Assembly: GCF_012027615.1 (NCBI RefSeq)
Contig: NZ_SNUT01000004.1
Span: 1-64,000 of the forward strand
Length of the DNA stretch: 64,000 nt
Direction: 5' to 3'
Source: Thermococcus sp. 21S7
Lineage (GTDB): Archaea > Methanobacteriota_B > Thermococci > Thermococcales > Thermococcaceae
Part shown: positions 42,641-51,915 of the stretch, in pieces
Layout of the letters: each line of letters starts with the position of its first letter
How positions within the stretch are numbered: the first letter of the stretch is position 1
Translations under genes and position numbers: made by a program
The notes under the pieces: generated by a model
Seen by the model: the letters and a program-made list of their open reading frames with translations, nothing else
Told to the model about the DNA's origin: nothing
Databases searched by the model: none

Positions 42641-44356
42641 TCACCTCCGCCTGAGCAGGAGTAGGGTAATCCCAAAGACTAAGACGAGAACGAGGAGCTT
42701 GAGCTCCACTCCCTTGCCGGTGTCCAGCAGTGAAGCGCTGGAGGGGCGATCACTTGAGGTTGTGGATGTTGGAGTAATCGCAGGCGCACTGCTGGTCGTT
42801 CGCTCCTGTTTGATTTTTTCAAGGGTCAGCGTTACGCTGGCGTTCTCCCCGGCTTCTAGGTAAACTCCAGCACTCGTGTTCTCGTAGCCCTCCAGCGACG
42901 CAGTGACAACGTAGTGGCCGGGGGTTAGGGTTAGCCTGCAGGGACTGGCGCAGGCCTGGTTCCCGACGCTAATCCTTGCTCCAGCTGGCTTTGTGTCGAC
43001 AACTAGAACTGGGAGGGGCTTTAGGATTACTCTCAAGGTTCTGGACTCGTTTGGGGTGAGGAGTACGCTGAGGTTCTCTGCGACGTAGCCATTGGCCGAT
43101 ACTAGAATCTGGTGCTCACCAGGCGAAAGCGTCACACTCGTGTTCTTGACCTGCTCGCCGTCAATGGTTATTGAAGCGTTCTCGGGGGTGACGTTGAGGG
43201 TGAGAGTCGCGGGGAGGGGCTTAAGCGTGAGGTTAATCTCTTCCCTCCCCGGGATGCTGAAGCTCTCCACAGCACCGCTACCGTTGAGAAATGCCGTTGC
43301 GGTGTAGTTTCCGGTGGGCAGGTAGAATGTGGCGGGAGAAGTGCCCCTGACGAGGACGGCGCCGCTGATGACGAGCGATGCTCCCTCCGGATCCGTTCTA
43401 ACCGTTATTCGGTGGAGCTCTACTTTCTCCTCGGTAACGCGCACCAGGTCACGGGCGCGCTTGAGATTGTAACTTATTTTGTACCTCTCCTTTGGTTTGA
43501 GTTTGACAACTGCCGTCAGAAGAGTGTGGTTGACGCCGACGCTTAGGTTGTAGGTGTCAATCCTTGGAATGTGCTCTATTCTTATGACGTCCCCGTCCGT
43601 ACTCGTCCCCGTGACGTTGTACACATCGCGGGGAATCACCGGCAGGATTACGGTAAACGGGGTCGTCATCGAGGCCGCACTGGCATTGAAGACGTAGCCC
43701 TTAACGTACTGTATGTCAGAGGCAACGCTGACGGCGGATAGGGGAGTTATAAAGCTCGCGTTCTTGAGTACAGCACCACCACCAACACCAAAGGGCCCTG
43801 CAATCGTATGGGAGACGTACTCAAGCTTCCCGTCTATGTCCTGCGTGCCGTCCCTGAGATAGCAGGGCATCACTGTGTCGTTGATTAGGAGCTTTGCAAC
43901 GGTGCTCCCGATGTCCATTAAGGTCATGGGGAAGGGCCTGTCTGTGTAGTAAAAGGGGCTCCAGCCGCCTCCGCATCCCCGCCCAACGCCGAGGCTTGGC
44001 GTGGAGTTGTAAACGGGGTAGTTCTTCCACTGGTCGTACGTCACTTTAACGCCGAGGATTGTGAGGTTGCCCTCAACGAGCTCCCCCGGGTTTCCCTTCC
44101 TGAACTCCACCTCGACGAGCTTTGAATGGTTCACGAAGACTCTCGCCTCGAGCTCAACGTCTCCTTTCACTCTAACGGTGTAGTTGCCGGCGGGGAGGAC
44201 TAAGGCAACCGGAGCGGTAAAGGTGCCCACCCCATCAATTGTGACTTTTCCCGCTCCCTTTATGCTCAGGACGCCGTATGCGATGTTGCTGGCATTGACG
44301 GCGGGCAGTAGGGAGAGCAGGAGGACTCCAAGCAGGAACAGTCCCTTCAACTTCAC
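42641..44356 (-). CDS. Array family A, copy 1 (PEGA-repeat surface protein)
   Basis: The 571-residue protein has a signal peptide (KLKGLFLLGVLLLSLLPAVNA, cut short), an N-terminal PEGA-like beta domain (about 25-85), a central domain (about 85-310) with cysteines in GRGCGGG and MPCYL, three PEGA-type repeats (about 315-510; for example GYVAENLSVLLTPNES), a CASPC motif in the last repeat, a Ser/Thr linker, and a C-terminal helix ending RRR. Its tail differs from copies 2-4. Start GTG 44356 gives a GTGA overlap with B1; the upstream GTG 44365 lies in the ribosome site. PEGA domains are extracellular binding modules. Confidence 0.85.
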   Translation of the reverse strand: MKLKGLFLLGVLLLSLLPAVNASNIAYGVLSIKGAGKVTIDGVGTFTAPVALVLPAGNYTVRVKGDVELEARVFVNHSKLVEVEFRKGNPGELVEGNLTILGVKVTYDQWKNYPVYNSTPSLGVGRGCGGGWSPFYYTDRPFPMTLMDIGSTVAKLLINDTVMPCYLRDGTQDIDGKLEYVSHTIAGPFGVGGGAVLKNASFITPLSAVSVASDIQYVKGYVFNASAASMTTPFTVILPVIPRDVYNVTGTSTDGDVIRIEHIPRIDTYNLSVGVNHTLLTAVVKLKPKERYKISYNLKRARDLVRVTEEKVELHRITVRTDPEGASLVISGAVLVRGTSPATFYLPTGNYTATAFLNGSGAVESFSIPGREEINLTLKPLPATLTLNVTPENASITIDGEQVKNTSVTLSPGEHQILVSANGYVAENLSVLLTPNESRTLRVILKPLPVLVVDTKPAGARISVGNQACASPCRLTLTPGHYVVTASLEGYENTSAGVYLEAGENASVTLTLEKIKQERTTSSAPAITPTSTTSSDRPSSASLLDTGKGVELKLLVLVLVFGITLLLLRRR

Positions 44357-45366
44357 CTCTTCCACCTCCTTAAGAGCGATGCGGTTAGAATGACGAGCCC
44401 GAGTAGCAGGTAGTACTTAAGGGGCGTGTCGGGGGCTTTGCCAGTCTGTTCTTTGGGGAACTGGATGTTTGTTTTATAGAGAACGAACCCGTACGGCCAG
44501 TACTCCTTTGAAAAGTCCAGCTTTTTATTCATTTTGGCGGAATAGTAGTTGGATATCCCCCCGTTTATTATTCCAAGGATATAAAGTTCCGGCCAAGGTG
44601 CCGGCCATATGCCAATGGCCACCCCAGTGTCTAAGTCATAAATGGTGTTTGTTATTAAGGACGCGCTTAGATAGCCCTTCCGCGAGTAGATTAGTGGTGG
44701 CTGGTTTGATTTGACCTCAATGAGAGGGGGATAAAAGGTTTTGATGAAGGTTAAAGCTTTCCGTCTATCTTCAAACGTCACGTTCTCCACCAGGAGGTCA
44801 TGGGAGATAAAGCCGTATTTTTTGAGAAGCGACGCCCTGAAAAGCAGAGTCTTCTTCCCTGGGAGTTCGTAGGGGAGGATAAAGAATGAAGGCCTGCCAA
44901 TTTGAGTGCCATTAAAATAATAATAGCCGTCAGTAAAGTTCAAAAGTAGCTTTCCTGTTAACGTAACGTTACCGAGATTGCACCAGGGGATTGTAGTGTT
45001 ATAGAGCTTTAAGGTGATTTTAATCACCGCGGAGGAGTTCGTGACATTAACTATCCTAAAAGTCAAGAGCAACTTGTCGGTTACAACCGGATCACCAACA
45101 TGGCCAGACTCTAAGAGCACACGTTTAACATCCTCGCACTGCTCATCACTGGAGTTGTCTATCCCCTCAAGCAGTGCTTTCTTATTCTTTTCCGACATAA
45201 GCTCTGTGAAGAAAAATAAATCGTTAACACCCTTCTTTGTATTGCTGGCAAAAACTACGTATGTGACATACGTCCCGTTCTTGAACCAGGAGGGCGGAGT
45301 GAGGGCACTAACCAGGGGGGATAAGAGGAGGATGAGCAGGAGGGGGATGATTTTAACGGCTTTCAC
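44353..45366 (-). CDS. Array family B, copy 1
   Basis: The 337-residue protein has a signal peptide ending near VSALTPPSWFKNG; the family's hallmark PSWFKNGTYVTYV opens the mature protein. It has a beta-rich exterior domain with many Asn-X-Ser/Thr sites, two cysteines (EQCEDV, PWCNLG), a conserved block NLTDGYYYFNGTQIGRPSFF (about 150-169), a juxtamembrane WPYGFVLYKTNIQFPKEQTG block, and a C-terminal helix with a basic tail. Start GTG 45366 overlaps the B2 stop by 4 nt. Function unknown. Confidence 0.82.
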   Translation of the reverse strand: MKAVKIIPLLLILLLSPLVSALTPPSWFKNGTYVTYVVFASNTKKGVNDLFFFTELMSEKNKKALLEGIDNSSDEQCEDVKRVLLESGHVGDPVVTDKLLLTFRIVNVTNSSAVIKITLKLYNTTIPWCNLGNVTLTGKLLLNFTDGYYYFNGTQIGRPSFFILPYELPGKKTLLFRASLLKKYGFISHDLLVENVTFEDRRKALTFIKTFYPPLIEVKSNQPPLIYSRKGYLSASLITNTIYDLDTGVAIGIWPAPWPELYILGIINGGISNYYSAKMNKKLDFSKEYWPYGFVLYKTNIQFPKEQTGKAPDTPLKYYLLLGLVILTASLLRRWKR

Positions 45367-46439
45367 TTCCGCACCTCCCTTAACTTCAAAACTCCGACGA
45401 TTCCGAGGATTGCAAGACCAAGGAGGAGGTAGTACTTGAGAACAGTATCGGGAGCCTTGCCGGTCTGTTCCTTGGGGAACTGGATGTTTGTTTTATAGAG
45501 AACGAACTCATACGGCCAATACTCCTTTGAGAAGTCAATTTTGTCGTTTAGTTCAGCGGAATATGGGTTGAAATCATCCCCTTCCACTATCCCGATGGAG
45601 TACAGTTCAGGGTATGGGAAGCTCATGTCAACCGCTACCCCTGTGTCTAAGTCGTAGAGCGAATCAATTCTAAGGGAGGAGCTCAGGTAGCCTGCCTTCT
45701 GGTAGAGTATCGGCTTCCTGCTTGATTTTGCCGCTATGAGGGGCGGATGGAAGGTTCTAACGAAGGTGTGGACGAGTTTGCCCTCCTTGAAGGTTACGTT
45801 TTTAACGGTTAAATCCTCTACGAGCTGGAAATCGTACTTCCTCAGGAGGGAGGCCCTATAGAGCAGACTACCCTTCTCAGGGAGGCTGTAGGGAAGGATG
45901 AAGAATGAAGGTCGACCTATTTTAGTGCCGTTGAGGTAATAATAACCGTCGGTGAGGTTCAACAGGATTTTTCCTTGGAAAGTTAGAGATTTGAGGGTGC
46001 AGTAAACTGTTGGACTGACGTTCATCATTTTCAGCGTTACGAGGATTACGGCGGTGGAGTTAGTAACATTGGTAATGTTGAACGTCACAAAAACGGGGCC
46101 ATAAACGTGAAAGCAGTCCCAGATTGAACGGTACCGCGGGCTTTCTATCTCCTTCTTAAACTCAATGCAGTCCTTCGAACCATTTTCAAGCGCATTCATA
46201 AAAACCTCCCAATCCCTCGCAGGGAGTAGTGCTGGGATGTAAGTGGGCATGAGTATGGGCATGTCCTTGTACCTCTCCTTCCCTGGGAAAATCGCGTACG
46301 TCACGTACGTTCCGTTTTTGAACCAGGAGGGTGGAGTGAATGCACTGGCCTGGGGGGATAGGAGGAGGAAAATGAAAAATGCGGGTAATGTTTTAAAGAT
46401 TCTTACTCTCCATTCCAGGCCCTTGGACTTTTGTTTCAT
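45363..46439 (-). CDS. Array family B, copy 2
   Basis: The 358-residue protein has the same plan as copy 1: signal peptide, PSWFKNG opening near residue 38, paired cysteines (SKDCIEF, TVYCTLK), the YYYLNGTKIGRPSFF block, a PYEFVLYKTN juxtamembrane segment and a C-terminal anchor. It is closest in type to copy 5 (shared FHPPLI segment, KLVHTFV and LYSIG/LYTLG motifs). AAGGAGGT precedes ATG 46439, 4 nt after the A2 stop. It is followed by another B, not an A, unlike all other B copies. Confidence 0.82.
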   Translation of the reverse strand: MKQKSKGLEWRVRIFKTLPAFFIFLLLSPQASAFTPPSWFKNGTYVTYAIFPGKERYKDMPILMPTYIPALLPARDWEVFMNALENGSKDCIEFKKEIESPRYRSIWDCFHVYGPVFVTFNITNVTNSTAVILVTLKMMNVSPTVYCTLKSLTFQGKILLNLTDGYYYLNGTKIGRPSFFILPYSLPEKGSLLYRASLLRKYDFQLVEDLTVKNVTFKEGKLVHTFVRTFHPPLIAAKSSRKPILYQKAGYLSSSLRIDSLYDLDTGVAVDMSFPYPELYSIGIVEGDDFNPYSAELNDKIDFSKEYWPYEFVLYKTNIQFPKEQTGKAPDTVLKYYLLLGLAILGIVGVLKLREVRK

Positions 46440-46443
46440 TTGT

Positions 46444-48117
46444 TTACCTCCTTTTTAGTGCGAAGATCAACCCAAGGATTATCAAACCAAGGAGGAAGAG
46501 CTTTAAGGCGGTAGAATGTTCGCTGGAAGCGTCCGTTGAGAAGTTTGCTCCTTGGGTGGGAGTGGCCGGTGAGGTGGTGCCGGGGTTTGAATGTGTCATT
46601 GTCTTCTGGGTTTTAATGGGTTTGAGAGTTATTGAGACGTTCTTGCTCTCTCCTGCGGTTAGGTACACGAAAGCAGTCTCGTTCTGGTAACCCTTCAGAG
46701 AGACCTCGACGGTGTAGCTTCCGGGCTTTAGTGTAAGCTTGCATGGGCTCGTGCAGGTGGTGTTTTTGATCCTGACGAGGGCTCCAGCGGGTTTAGTTTC
46801 AATCCTAAGGGAGGGAAGGCGCTTTAGGGCTACCTTCATGTTCTTGGACTCGTTTGGGGAAAGCACTATGGAGATATTGTCTGGTACGTACCCGCTGGCT
46901 GAGGCGTAAATCCAGTGCTCGCCGGGCGAAAGCGTCACACTCGTGTTGTTGACCTCCTCGCCGTCGATGGTTATTGAAGCATTCTTGGGGGTAATGTTGA
47001 GGATTAGCATCGCGGGTAACGGCTTCAGGGTGAGTTCAACTTTTGAAGTCTCCGGAATCGAAAAGTTCTCTACTGCTCCGCTCCCGTTGGTGAATGCCGT
47101 CACCTTGTAGTTTCCTTTTGGTAGATACAGTGTTGCGGGGCTTGTGCCATTTACCACCAAAATCCCGTCCGTGATGATAAATCTAGCGTTCTCGGGTTTT
47201 GTGGAGATTCTGAGATTGTAGAGTTCGGCGGGTTCTTCTTTAACTGTTATTAGCTTCTTTGCGGTTTTCAGGTGGTACTTGATTGCGTACTTCTCCCTTG
47301 GTTTGAGTTTGACAACCGCCGTCAGAAGAGTGTGGTTGACGCCGACGCTCAGGTTATAAGTGTCTATCTTTGGAATATGGTCTATTATAAGGGTACCCCC
47401 GTAGTAATCCACGGCGGTGACGTTGTACACATCGTGAGGAATCACGGGCAGGATTAGGGTGAAGGGAGTCACCATCGAGGCTGCACTAATGTTGAACAGG
47501 TACCCCTTTGCGTACTGTATGTCAGAGGCAACGCTGACGGCAGAGAGGGGCGTTATAAAGCTCGCGTTCCTGAGTGCAACGCCAACAACACCAAAGGGCC
47601 CTGCCAGGGTGTAAGAGAGGGAAGGCATCACTGTGTTGTTCAGGAGGAGTTTGGCCACACTGTTGCCCACGTCCACGAGACTCATTGGGTATGGAACCGT
47701 GGTGCCATAACCTGCCCCTACCCCGTAGCCCCGTTTAATGCCGAGGCTTGGTGGGGAGTTGTACTTTGGGTAGTTCTTCCACTGGTCGTACGTCACTTTA
47801 ACGCCGAGGATTGTGAGGTTGCCCTTAACAAGGTCGCCCGGGTTTCCCTTTCTGAACTCCACCTCGACGAGCCTTGAAGAGTTCACGAAAACCCTCGCCT
47901 CAAGCTCGACGTCTCCCTTCACTTTAACGGTGTAGTTTCCGACGGGGAGGACGAGAGAGACAGGGACTTTAAACGTCCCGATTTCCGGAACGGTGACCTC
48001 ATCCACGTCTCCACGTATACTCAAAATGCCATAGGCTGGTTCATTAGCATCCACAGGGGTAATTGCCATCAGCGCGAGCAGGAGGACTCCAAGCAGGAAC
48101 AGTCCCTTCAACCTCAC
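46444..48117 (-). CDS. Array family A, copy 2 (lacks central cysteines)
   Basis: The 557-residue protein has the family-A plan but is shorter. The central segment has GYGVG in place of GCGG and lacks the stretch that holds the second cysteine (PSLSYTLAG directly follows the VM), so the proposed central disulphide is lost as a pair. The CTSPC motif in the last PEGA repeat is kept. It shares an exact 242-nt block with copy 4 and the same PTQGANFSTDASSEHST tail with copies 3 and 4. Start GTG 48117 overlaps the B3 stop by 4 nt. Confidence 0.85.
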   Translation of the reverse strand: MRLKGLFLLGVLLLALMAITPVDANEPAYGILSIRGDVDEVTVPEIGTFKVPVSLVLPVGNYTVKVKGDVELEARVFVNSSRLVEVEFRKGNPGDLVKGNLTILGVKVTYDQWKNYPKYNSPPSLGIKRGYGVGAGYGTTVPYPMSLVDVGNSVAKLLLNNTVMPSLSYTLAGPFGVVGVALRNASFITPLSAVSVASDIQYAKGYLFNISAASMVTPFTLILPVIPHDVYNVTAVDYYGGTLIIDHIPKIDTYNLSVGVNHTLLTAVVKLKPREKYAIKYHLKTAKKLITVKEEPAELYNLRISTKPENARFIITDGILVVNGTSPATLYLPKGNYKVTAFTNGSGAVENFSIPETSKVELTLKPLPAMLILNITPKNASITIDGEEVNNTSVTLSPGEHWIYASASGYVPDNISIVLSPNESKNMKVALKRLPSLRIETKPAGALVRIKNTTCTSPCKLTLKPGSYTVEVSLKGYQNETAFVYLTAGESKNVSITLKPIKTQKTMTHSNPGTTSPATPTQGANFSTDASSEHSTALKLFLLGLIILGLIFALKRR

Positions 48118-49175
48118 CTCTTCCACCTCCTTAAGAGCGATGCGGTTAGAATGACGAGCCCAAGGAGGAGGTAGTACTTGAGGACAGTATCCGGGGCTTT
48201 GCCAGTCTGTTCTTTGGGGAACTGGATGTTTGTTTTATAAAGAACGAACCCGTACGGCCAGTACTCCTTTGAAAAGTCCAGCTTTTTGTTCATTTTGGCG
48301 GAATAGTAGTTGTACTCTCTGACAGTCACGATACCCAAAGCGAGGAGTTCCGGAGAGGTTATCGGCTCAAGCGACGTGGCAACACCCGTGTCGAGGTCAT
48401 ATGTTGCGAAGGAAATGCCCGTAAGGGAGATTCTGTGTTTTGTGCTACTAAGGTAGAACTGGGAATACCTGACATAAATGTGGGGGGGATAAAACTTTTT
48501 TACAAACGTGTGGATAACCTTATCCGAAAATGTCTGGATGACTTCTTCCCCCTTAAAACTGACGTTTGCAATTTTAATGTCATTGCAGGTGAAACTGTGT
48601 TTTCGGAGCAGGTCTGTGGTTACAAAGAGTTCGTCCTTCTCTGGGAGGCTGTAGGGGAGGATGAAGAAGGAAGGCCTGCCCAGTTTAGTGCCGTTGAGGT
48701 AGTAGTACCCGTCGGTGAGATTCAGGAAGAGCTCTTTCTCCAGCGTGACGTTACCGATGTTGCACCAGGGGATTGTGGTGTTGTGGAGCTCCAGGGTGAC
48801 TTTAACAACCGCGGAAGAGTTGGTGACATTGGTCAGATTAAATGTAAGGAGCATTTTGCCGCTCACAAGGAGGCTCACTAGGCCCTCGGGCCTGTCGAAG
48901 TATTCCCTCACATCAATACACTCCTTGTCACTTTCATTGAGCTTACCAACTATCTCCCTCAGGTTTCTCTCGGAGAGGAGGGAGGTGAGAACATCAACTC
49001 CATTGAAAGCATCACTGTCAGAGTAAACTACGTATGTAACATACGTCCCGTTTTTGAACCAGGAGGGTGGAGTGAAGGCACTAACCGGGGAGGAGAAAAG
49101 AATAAAAATGAAAAGGATGGGTGACGTTTTAATGACTCTCACGGTCCATTTTTGGTCTTTGGATCTTCTTTTCAT
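48114..49175 (-). CDS. Array family B, copy 3
   Basis: The 353-residue protein has a signal peptide, PSWFKNGTYVTYVVYS opening, cysteines in DKECIDV and PWCNIG plus an extra one in FTCNDIK, the YYYLNGTKLGRPSFF block and a C-terminal anchor. Its 3' end is almost identical in DNA to that of copy 1 over about 120 nt (48187-48310 versus 44430-44545), while the middle differs, a mosaic pattern. ATG 49175 follows AAGGAGGT, 4 nt after the A3 stop. Confidence 0.82.
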   Translation of the reverse strand: MKRRSKDQKWTVRVIKTSPILFIFILFSSPVSAFTPPSWFKNGTYVTYVVYSDSDAFNGVDVLTSLLSERNLREIVGKLNESDKECIDVREYFDRPEGLVSLLVSGKMLLTFNLTNVTNSSAVVKVTLELHNTTIPWCNIGNVTLEKELFLNLTDGYYYLNGTKLGRPSFFILPYSLPEKDELFVTTDLLRKHSFTCNDIKIANVSFKGEEVIQTFSDKVIHTFVKKFYPPHIYVRYSQFYLSSTKHRISLTGISFATYDLDTGVATSLEPITSPELLALGIVTVREYNYYSAKMNKKLDFSKEYWPYGFVLYKTNIQFPKEQTGKAPDTVLKYYLLLGLVILTASLLRRWKR

Positions 49176-49179
49176 TCGT

Positions 49180-50898
49180 TTACCTCCTTTTTAGTGCGAA
49201 GATCAACCCAACGATTAGCAAGCCAAGGAGGAGGAGCTTTAAGGCTGTAGAATGTTCGCTGGAAGCGTCCGTTGAGAAGTTTGCTCCTTGGGTGGGAGTA
49301 GCCGGTGCGGTAGTACTCTGGACAGGGTTTAGGGGTGTCCTTGTTTTCTGGGTTTCAACGGGTTCGAGGGTTATTGAGACATTCCTGCTTTCCCCAGCAT
49401 TGAGGTATACAGAAACAATCTCGTTCTGGTAACCATTCAGTGAGACTTCAATGGTGTGGCTTCCGGGCTTTAGCGTAAGCCTGCACGGACTCGTGCAGGT
49501 GGTGTTTTTGATCCTGACAAGGGCTCCGGCGGGTTTAGTTTCAATCCTCAGGGAGGGGAGGCGCTTTAGGGCCACTCTTAGGGTTCTGGACTCGTTTGGG
49601 GTGAGGAGTACGCTGAGGTTCTCCGCGACGTAGCCATTGGCCGATACTAGAATCTGGTGCTCACCAGGCGAAAGCGTCACACTCGTGTTGTTGACGGTTC
49701 TACCGTCTATAACAACCAGAGCGTCCTCTGGTGTAGTGTGGAGTGTTAATCTCGCGGGGTGGGGTTTTAGTGTGAGGTTAATAGTGCTCACTTCGGGTAT
49801 TCTGAAGCGTTTGATGGCCCCGCTCTCATTAGTGAATGCTGTGATCATGTACTCTCCAGCGGGCAAGTAAAACACTTCCCCTGAATGACCGTGTGCTACC
49901 GCGCTCCCGTTAATCACGATTTCTGCAGGTGTTGGGCTCGTGCTCACAATGAGCTTGTAAAGTTTCACGCTCTCTTCTTTAACCTTAATGAGGTTTAAGG
50001 CTGTTTTAAGGCTGTATGTGATGCTGTACCGTTTCCTGGGTTTGAGCTGGATTACGGCGGTTAAGAGAGTGTGGTTAACGCCCACGCTCAGGTTGTACAC
50101 GTCCAGTTTGGGAACGTGCTCAATCCTGATGACGTCTCCCTCTTCAGTCACTCCCGTCACGTTGTAAAAGTCCTCTGGTATTGTTGGGAGGATGAGTTTA
50201 AATGGCGTGACCATTGAAGCCGCGCTCATGCTGAAGAGGTACCCCACAACGTAATCCACATCAGCATTCACATTCACTAAGGACAAAGGCGTAACAAAAC
50301 TCGCGTTCTTGAGTCCAACACCACTAACCCCAAATGGCCCTGCTATAGTGTAGAACAAGTACTCTAGTTTCCCTGTGATGTTCTGTTTCCTGCCCTTGAG
50401 GTAGCAGGGCAGTATAGTATTGTTCAAGTGTAGTTTGGCCACATTATTATCCACGTCCTCAAGGCTCATTGGGTAGGGTTTTGTAGTTCCATAGCCTGGC
50501 CCTACCCCTCCTCCGCATCCCCCTATGAGGCCGAGGCTTGGCGTGCCATTGAGTTTCGGGTATGCCCTCCATTGGTTGTATGTGACTTTAACGCCGAGGA
50601 TTGTGGTGTTTCCTCTAACGAGATCTTTTAGCTTGGCCTCTTCAAACTCCACTTCGACGAGTCTCGACCCGTTCACGAAGACTCTCGCTTCAAGTTTGAC
50701 CGCTCCTTCTGTTCTAACGGTGTAGTTGCCGGTGGGCAAAACGAGGACAACAGGTGCCTTGAAGGTTCCTACACCATCAATCGTGACTCTTTTGATCCCC
50801 TTAATGCTCATGACTCCGTATGCAGTGTTGCCAGCATTGACGTTGGGGCACAAGGCAAACAGGAGAACTCCAAGCAGGAGCAGTCCTTTTAGCTTCAT
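49180..50898 (-). CDS. Array family A, copy 3
   Basis: The 572-residue protein has a signal peptide (ending PNVNAGNTAYG), the PEGA-like N-terminal domain, central GGCGGG and LPCYL cysteines, PEGA repeats with GYVAENLSVLLTPNES (shared with copy 1), CTSPC in the last repeat and the PTQGANFSTD tail. It combines copy 1-like middle repeats with a copy 4-like tail. Start ATG 50898 gives an ATGA overlap with the B4 stop. Confidence 0.85.
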   Translation of the reverse strand: MKLKGLLLLGVLLFALCPNVNAGNTAYGVMSIKGIKRVTIDGVGTFKAPVVLVLPTGNYTVRTEGAVKLEARVFVNGSRLVEVEFEEAKLKDLVRGNTTILGVKVTYNQWRAYPKLNGTPSLGLIGGCGGGVGPGYGTTKPYPMSLEDVDNNVAKLHLNNTILPCYLKGRKQNITGKLEYLFYTIAGPFGVSGVGLKNASFVTPLSLVNVNADVDYVVGYLFSMSAASMVTPFKLILPTIPEDFYNVTGVTEEGDVIRIEHVPKLDVYNLSVGVNHTLLTAVIQLKPRKRYSITYSLKTALNLIKVKEESVKLYKLIVSTSPTPAEIVINGSAVAHGHSGEVFYLPAGEYMITAFTNESGAIKRFRIPEVSTINLTLKPHPARLTLHTTPEDALVVIDGRTVNNTSVTLSPGEHQILVSANGYVAENLSVLLTPNESRTLRVALKRLPSLRIETKPAGALVRIKNTTCTSPCRLTLKPGSHTIEVSLNGYQNEIVSVYLNAGESRNVSITLEPVETQKTRTPLNPVQSTTAPATPTQGANFSTDASSEHSTALKLLLLGLLIVGLIFALKRR

Positions 50899-51911
50899 TT
50901 TCTCAGCCTCCGGATGAGTGATGTGATGAGAAGGGTGATTCCAAGGATGAGGTAGTATTTAAGCGGCGTGTCAGGTGCTCTCCCAGTCTCTTCCTTTGGG
51001 AATTGAATGTTCGTTTCATAAAGAACGAACCCGTAGGGCCAGTACTCTTTGGAGAAGTCCAGCTTCTTGTTCATTTCAGCAGAGTAGTGGTTGTACGTGC
51101 TGGGGCAGATTATCCCGAGGGCGATGAATTCTGGGGAGGTAATGGTATCGAGGGATATTGCGAGGCCTGTGTCAAAATCATAGATTGTCCATGAGATTCC
51201 TGTAAGGGCCAAGTTCCCGTGTTTTGTGGTCGTTAGGGAAAGGGTTCCCAGGGATACTTTCACTTGGGGCGGATGGAACTTTTTAACGAAGGTTATCACG
51301 GTCTTTTTGGACTCGAAGCTTACGTTGGACACTTTGAGGTCGTTACATGCGAAGGCGCGTTCTCTGAGGGGTTTACAGTTCAGGAAAATTTTTCCCTTGG
51401 GGGGCAGGTTTGATGTGCTGATGAAGAATGAGGGCATTCCAATGCGCGTGCCGTTCAGGTAGTAGTAGCCATCAGTGAGGTTCAACAGGAGCGTTCTTGA
51501 AAGGGTTAGGCTTTTTATTGGCTTGGAGCGCCCAAGTGTGGCATTCCTGAACTCCAGTGTAATGTTCACAAGTGCTGAGGAGTTGGTGACGTTGTAAAGC
51601 CTGATGGTCAGGAAGGTGGGTCCGTAAGTATCAACGTCAAAAAGTGCATCGTGCTTTATGTAATCGCCAACATAAGGCCTGAACTTGATAATATCTTTGG
51701 GGGGCATTAGGGAGGGTAATAGGAGATTAAAGCCCTTCTCGTCCTCACCTTCCCCTGGGAAAATCGCGTACGTCACGTACGTTCCGTTTTTGAACCAGGA
51801 GGGTGGAGTAAAGGCACTGGCCTGGGGGGATAGGAGGAGAAAAATGAAAAATGCGGGTGATGTTTTAATGACTCTCACGGTCCATTTTTGGTTTTTGAAT
51901 CTTCTTTCCAT
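50895..51911 (-). CDS. Array family B, copy 4 (lacks paired cysteines)
   Basis: The 338-residue protein has the family-B plan, with PSWFKNG opening near residue 38 and a PYGFVLYETN juxtamembrane block. Both cysteines of the conserved pair are missing (the first position lies in a shortened YIKHDALFD region, and RNATLGRSKPIKS replaces PWC or YC), while other cysteines occur (LNCKPL, FACNDLK, IICPS). The central part resembles copy 3 (FACNDLKVSNV versus FTCNDIKIANV). ATG 51911 follows GGAGGT, 4 nt after the A4 stop. Confidence 0.82.
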   Translation of the reverse strand: MERRFKNQKWTVRVIKTSPAFFIFLLLSPQASAFTPPSWFKNGTYVTYAIFPGEGEDEKGFNLLLPSLMPPKDIIKFRPYVGDYIKHDALFDVDTYGPTFLTIRLYNVTNSSALVNITLEFRNATLGRSKPIKSLTLSRTLLLNLTDGYYYLNGTRIGMPSFFISTSNLPPKGKIFLNCKPLRERAFACNDLKVSNVSFESKKTVITFVKKFHPPQVKVSLGTLSLTTTKHGNLALTGISWTIYDFDTGLAISLDTITSPEFIALGIICPSTYNHYSAEMNKKLDFSKEYWPYGFVLYETNIQFPKEETGRAPDTPLKYYLILGITLLITSLIRRLRK

Positions 51912-51915
51912 TCGT

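Noticed and set aside
44357-44365. GTG at 44365 as start of family-A copy 1 (and the matching GTGs of copies 2 and 4)
   Set aside because: These codons lie within the GGAGGTGG ribosome site; the GTG nine bases later gives the same 4-nt overlap as the ATG of copy 3.
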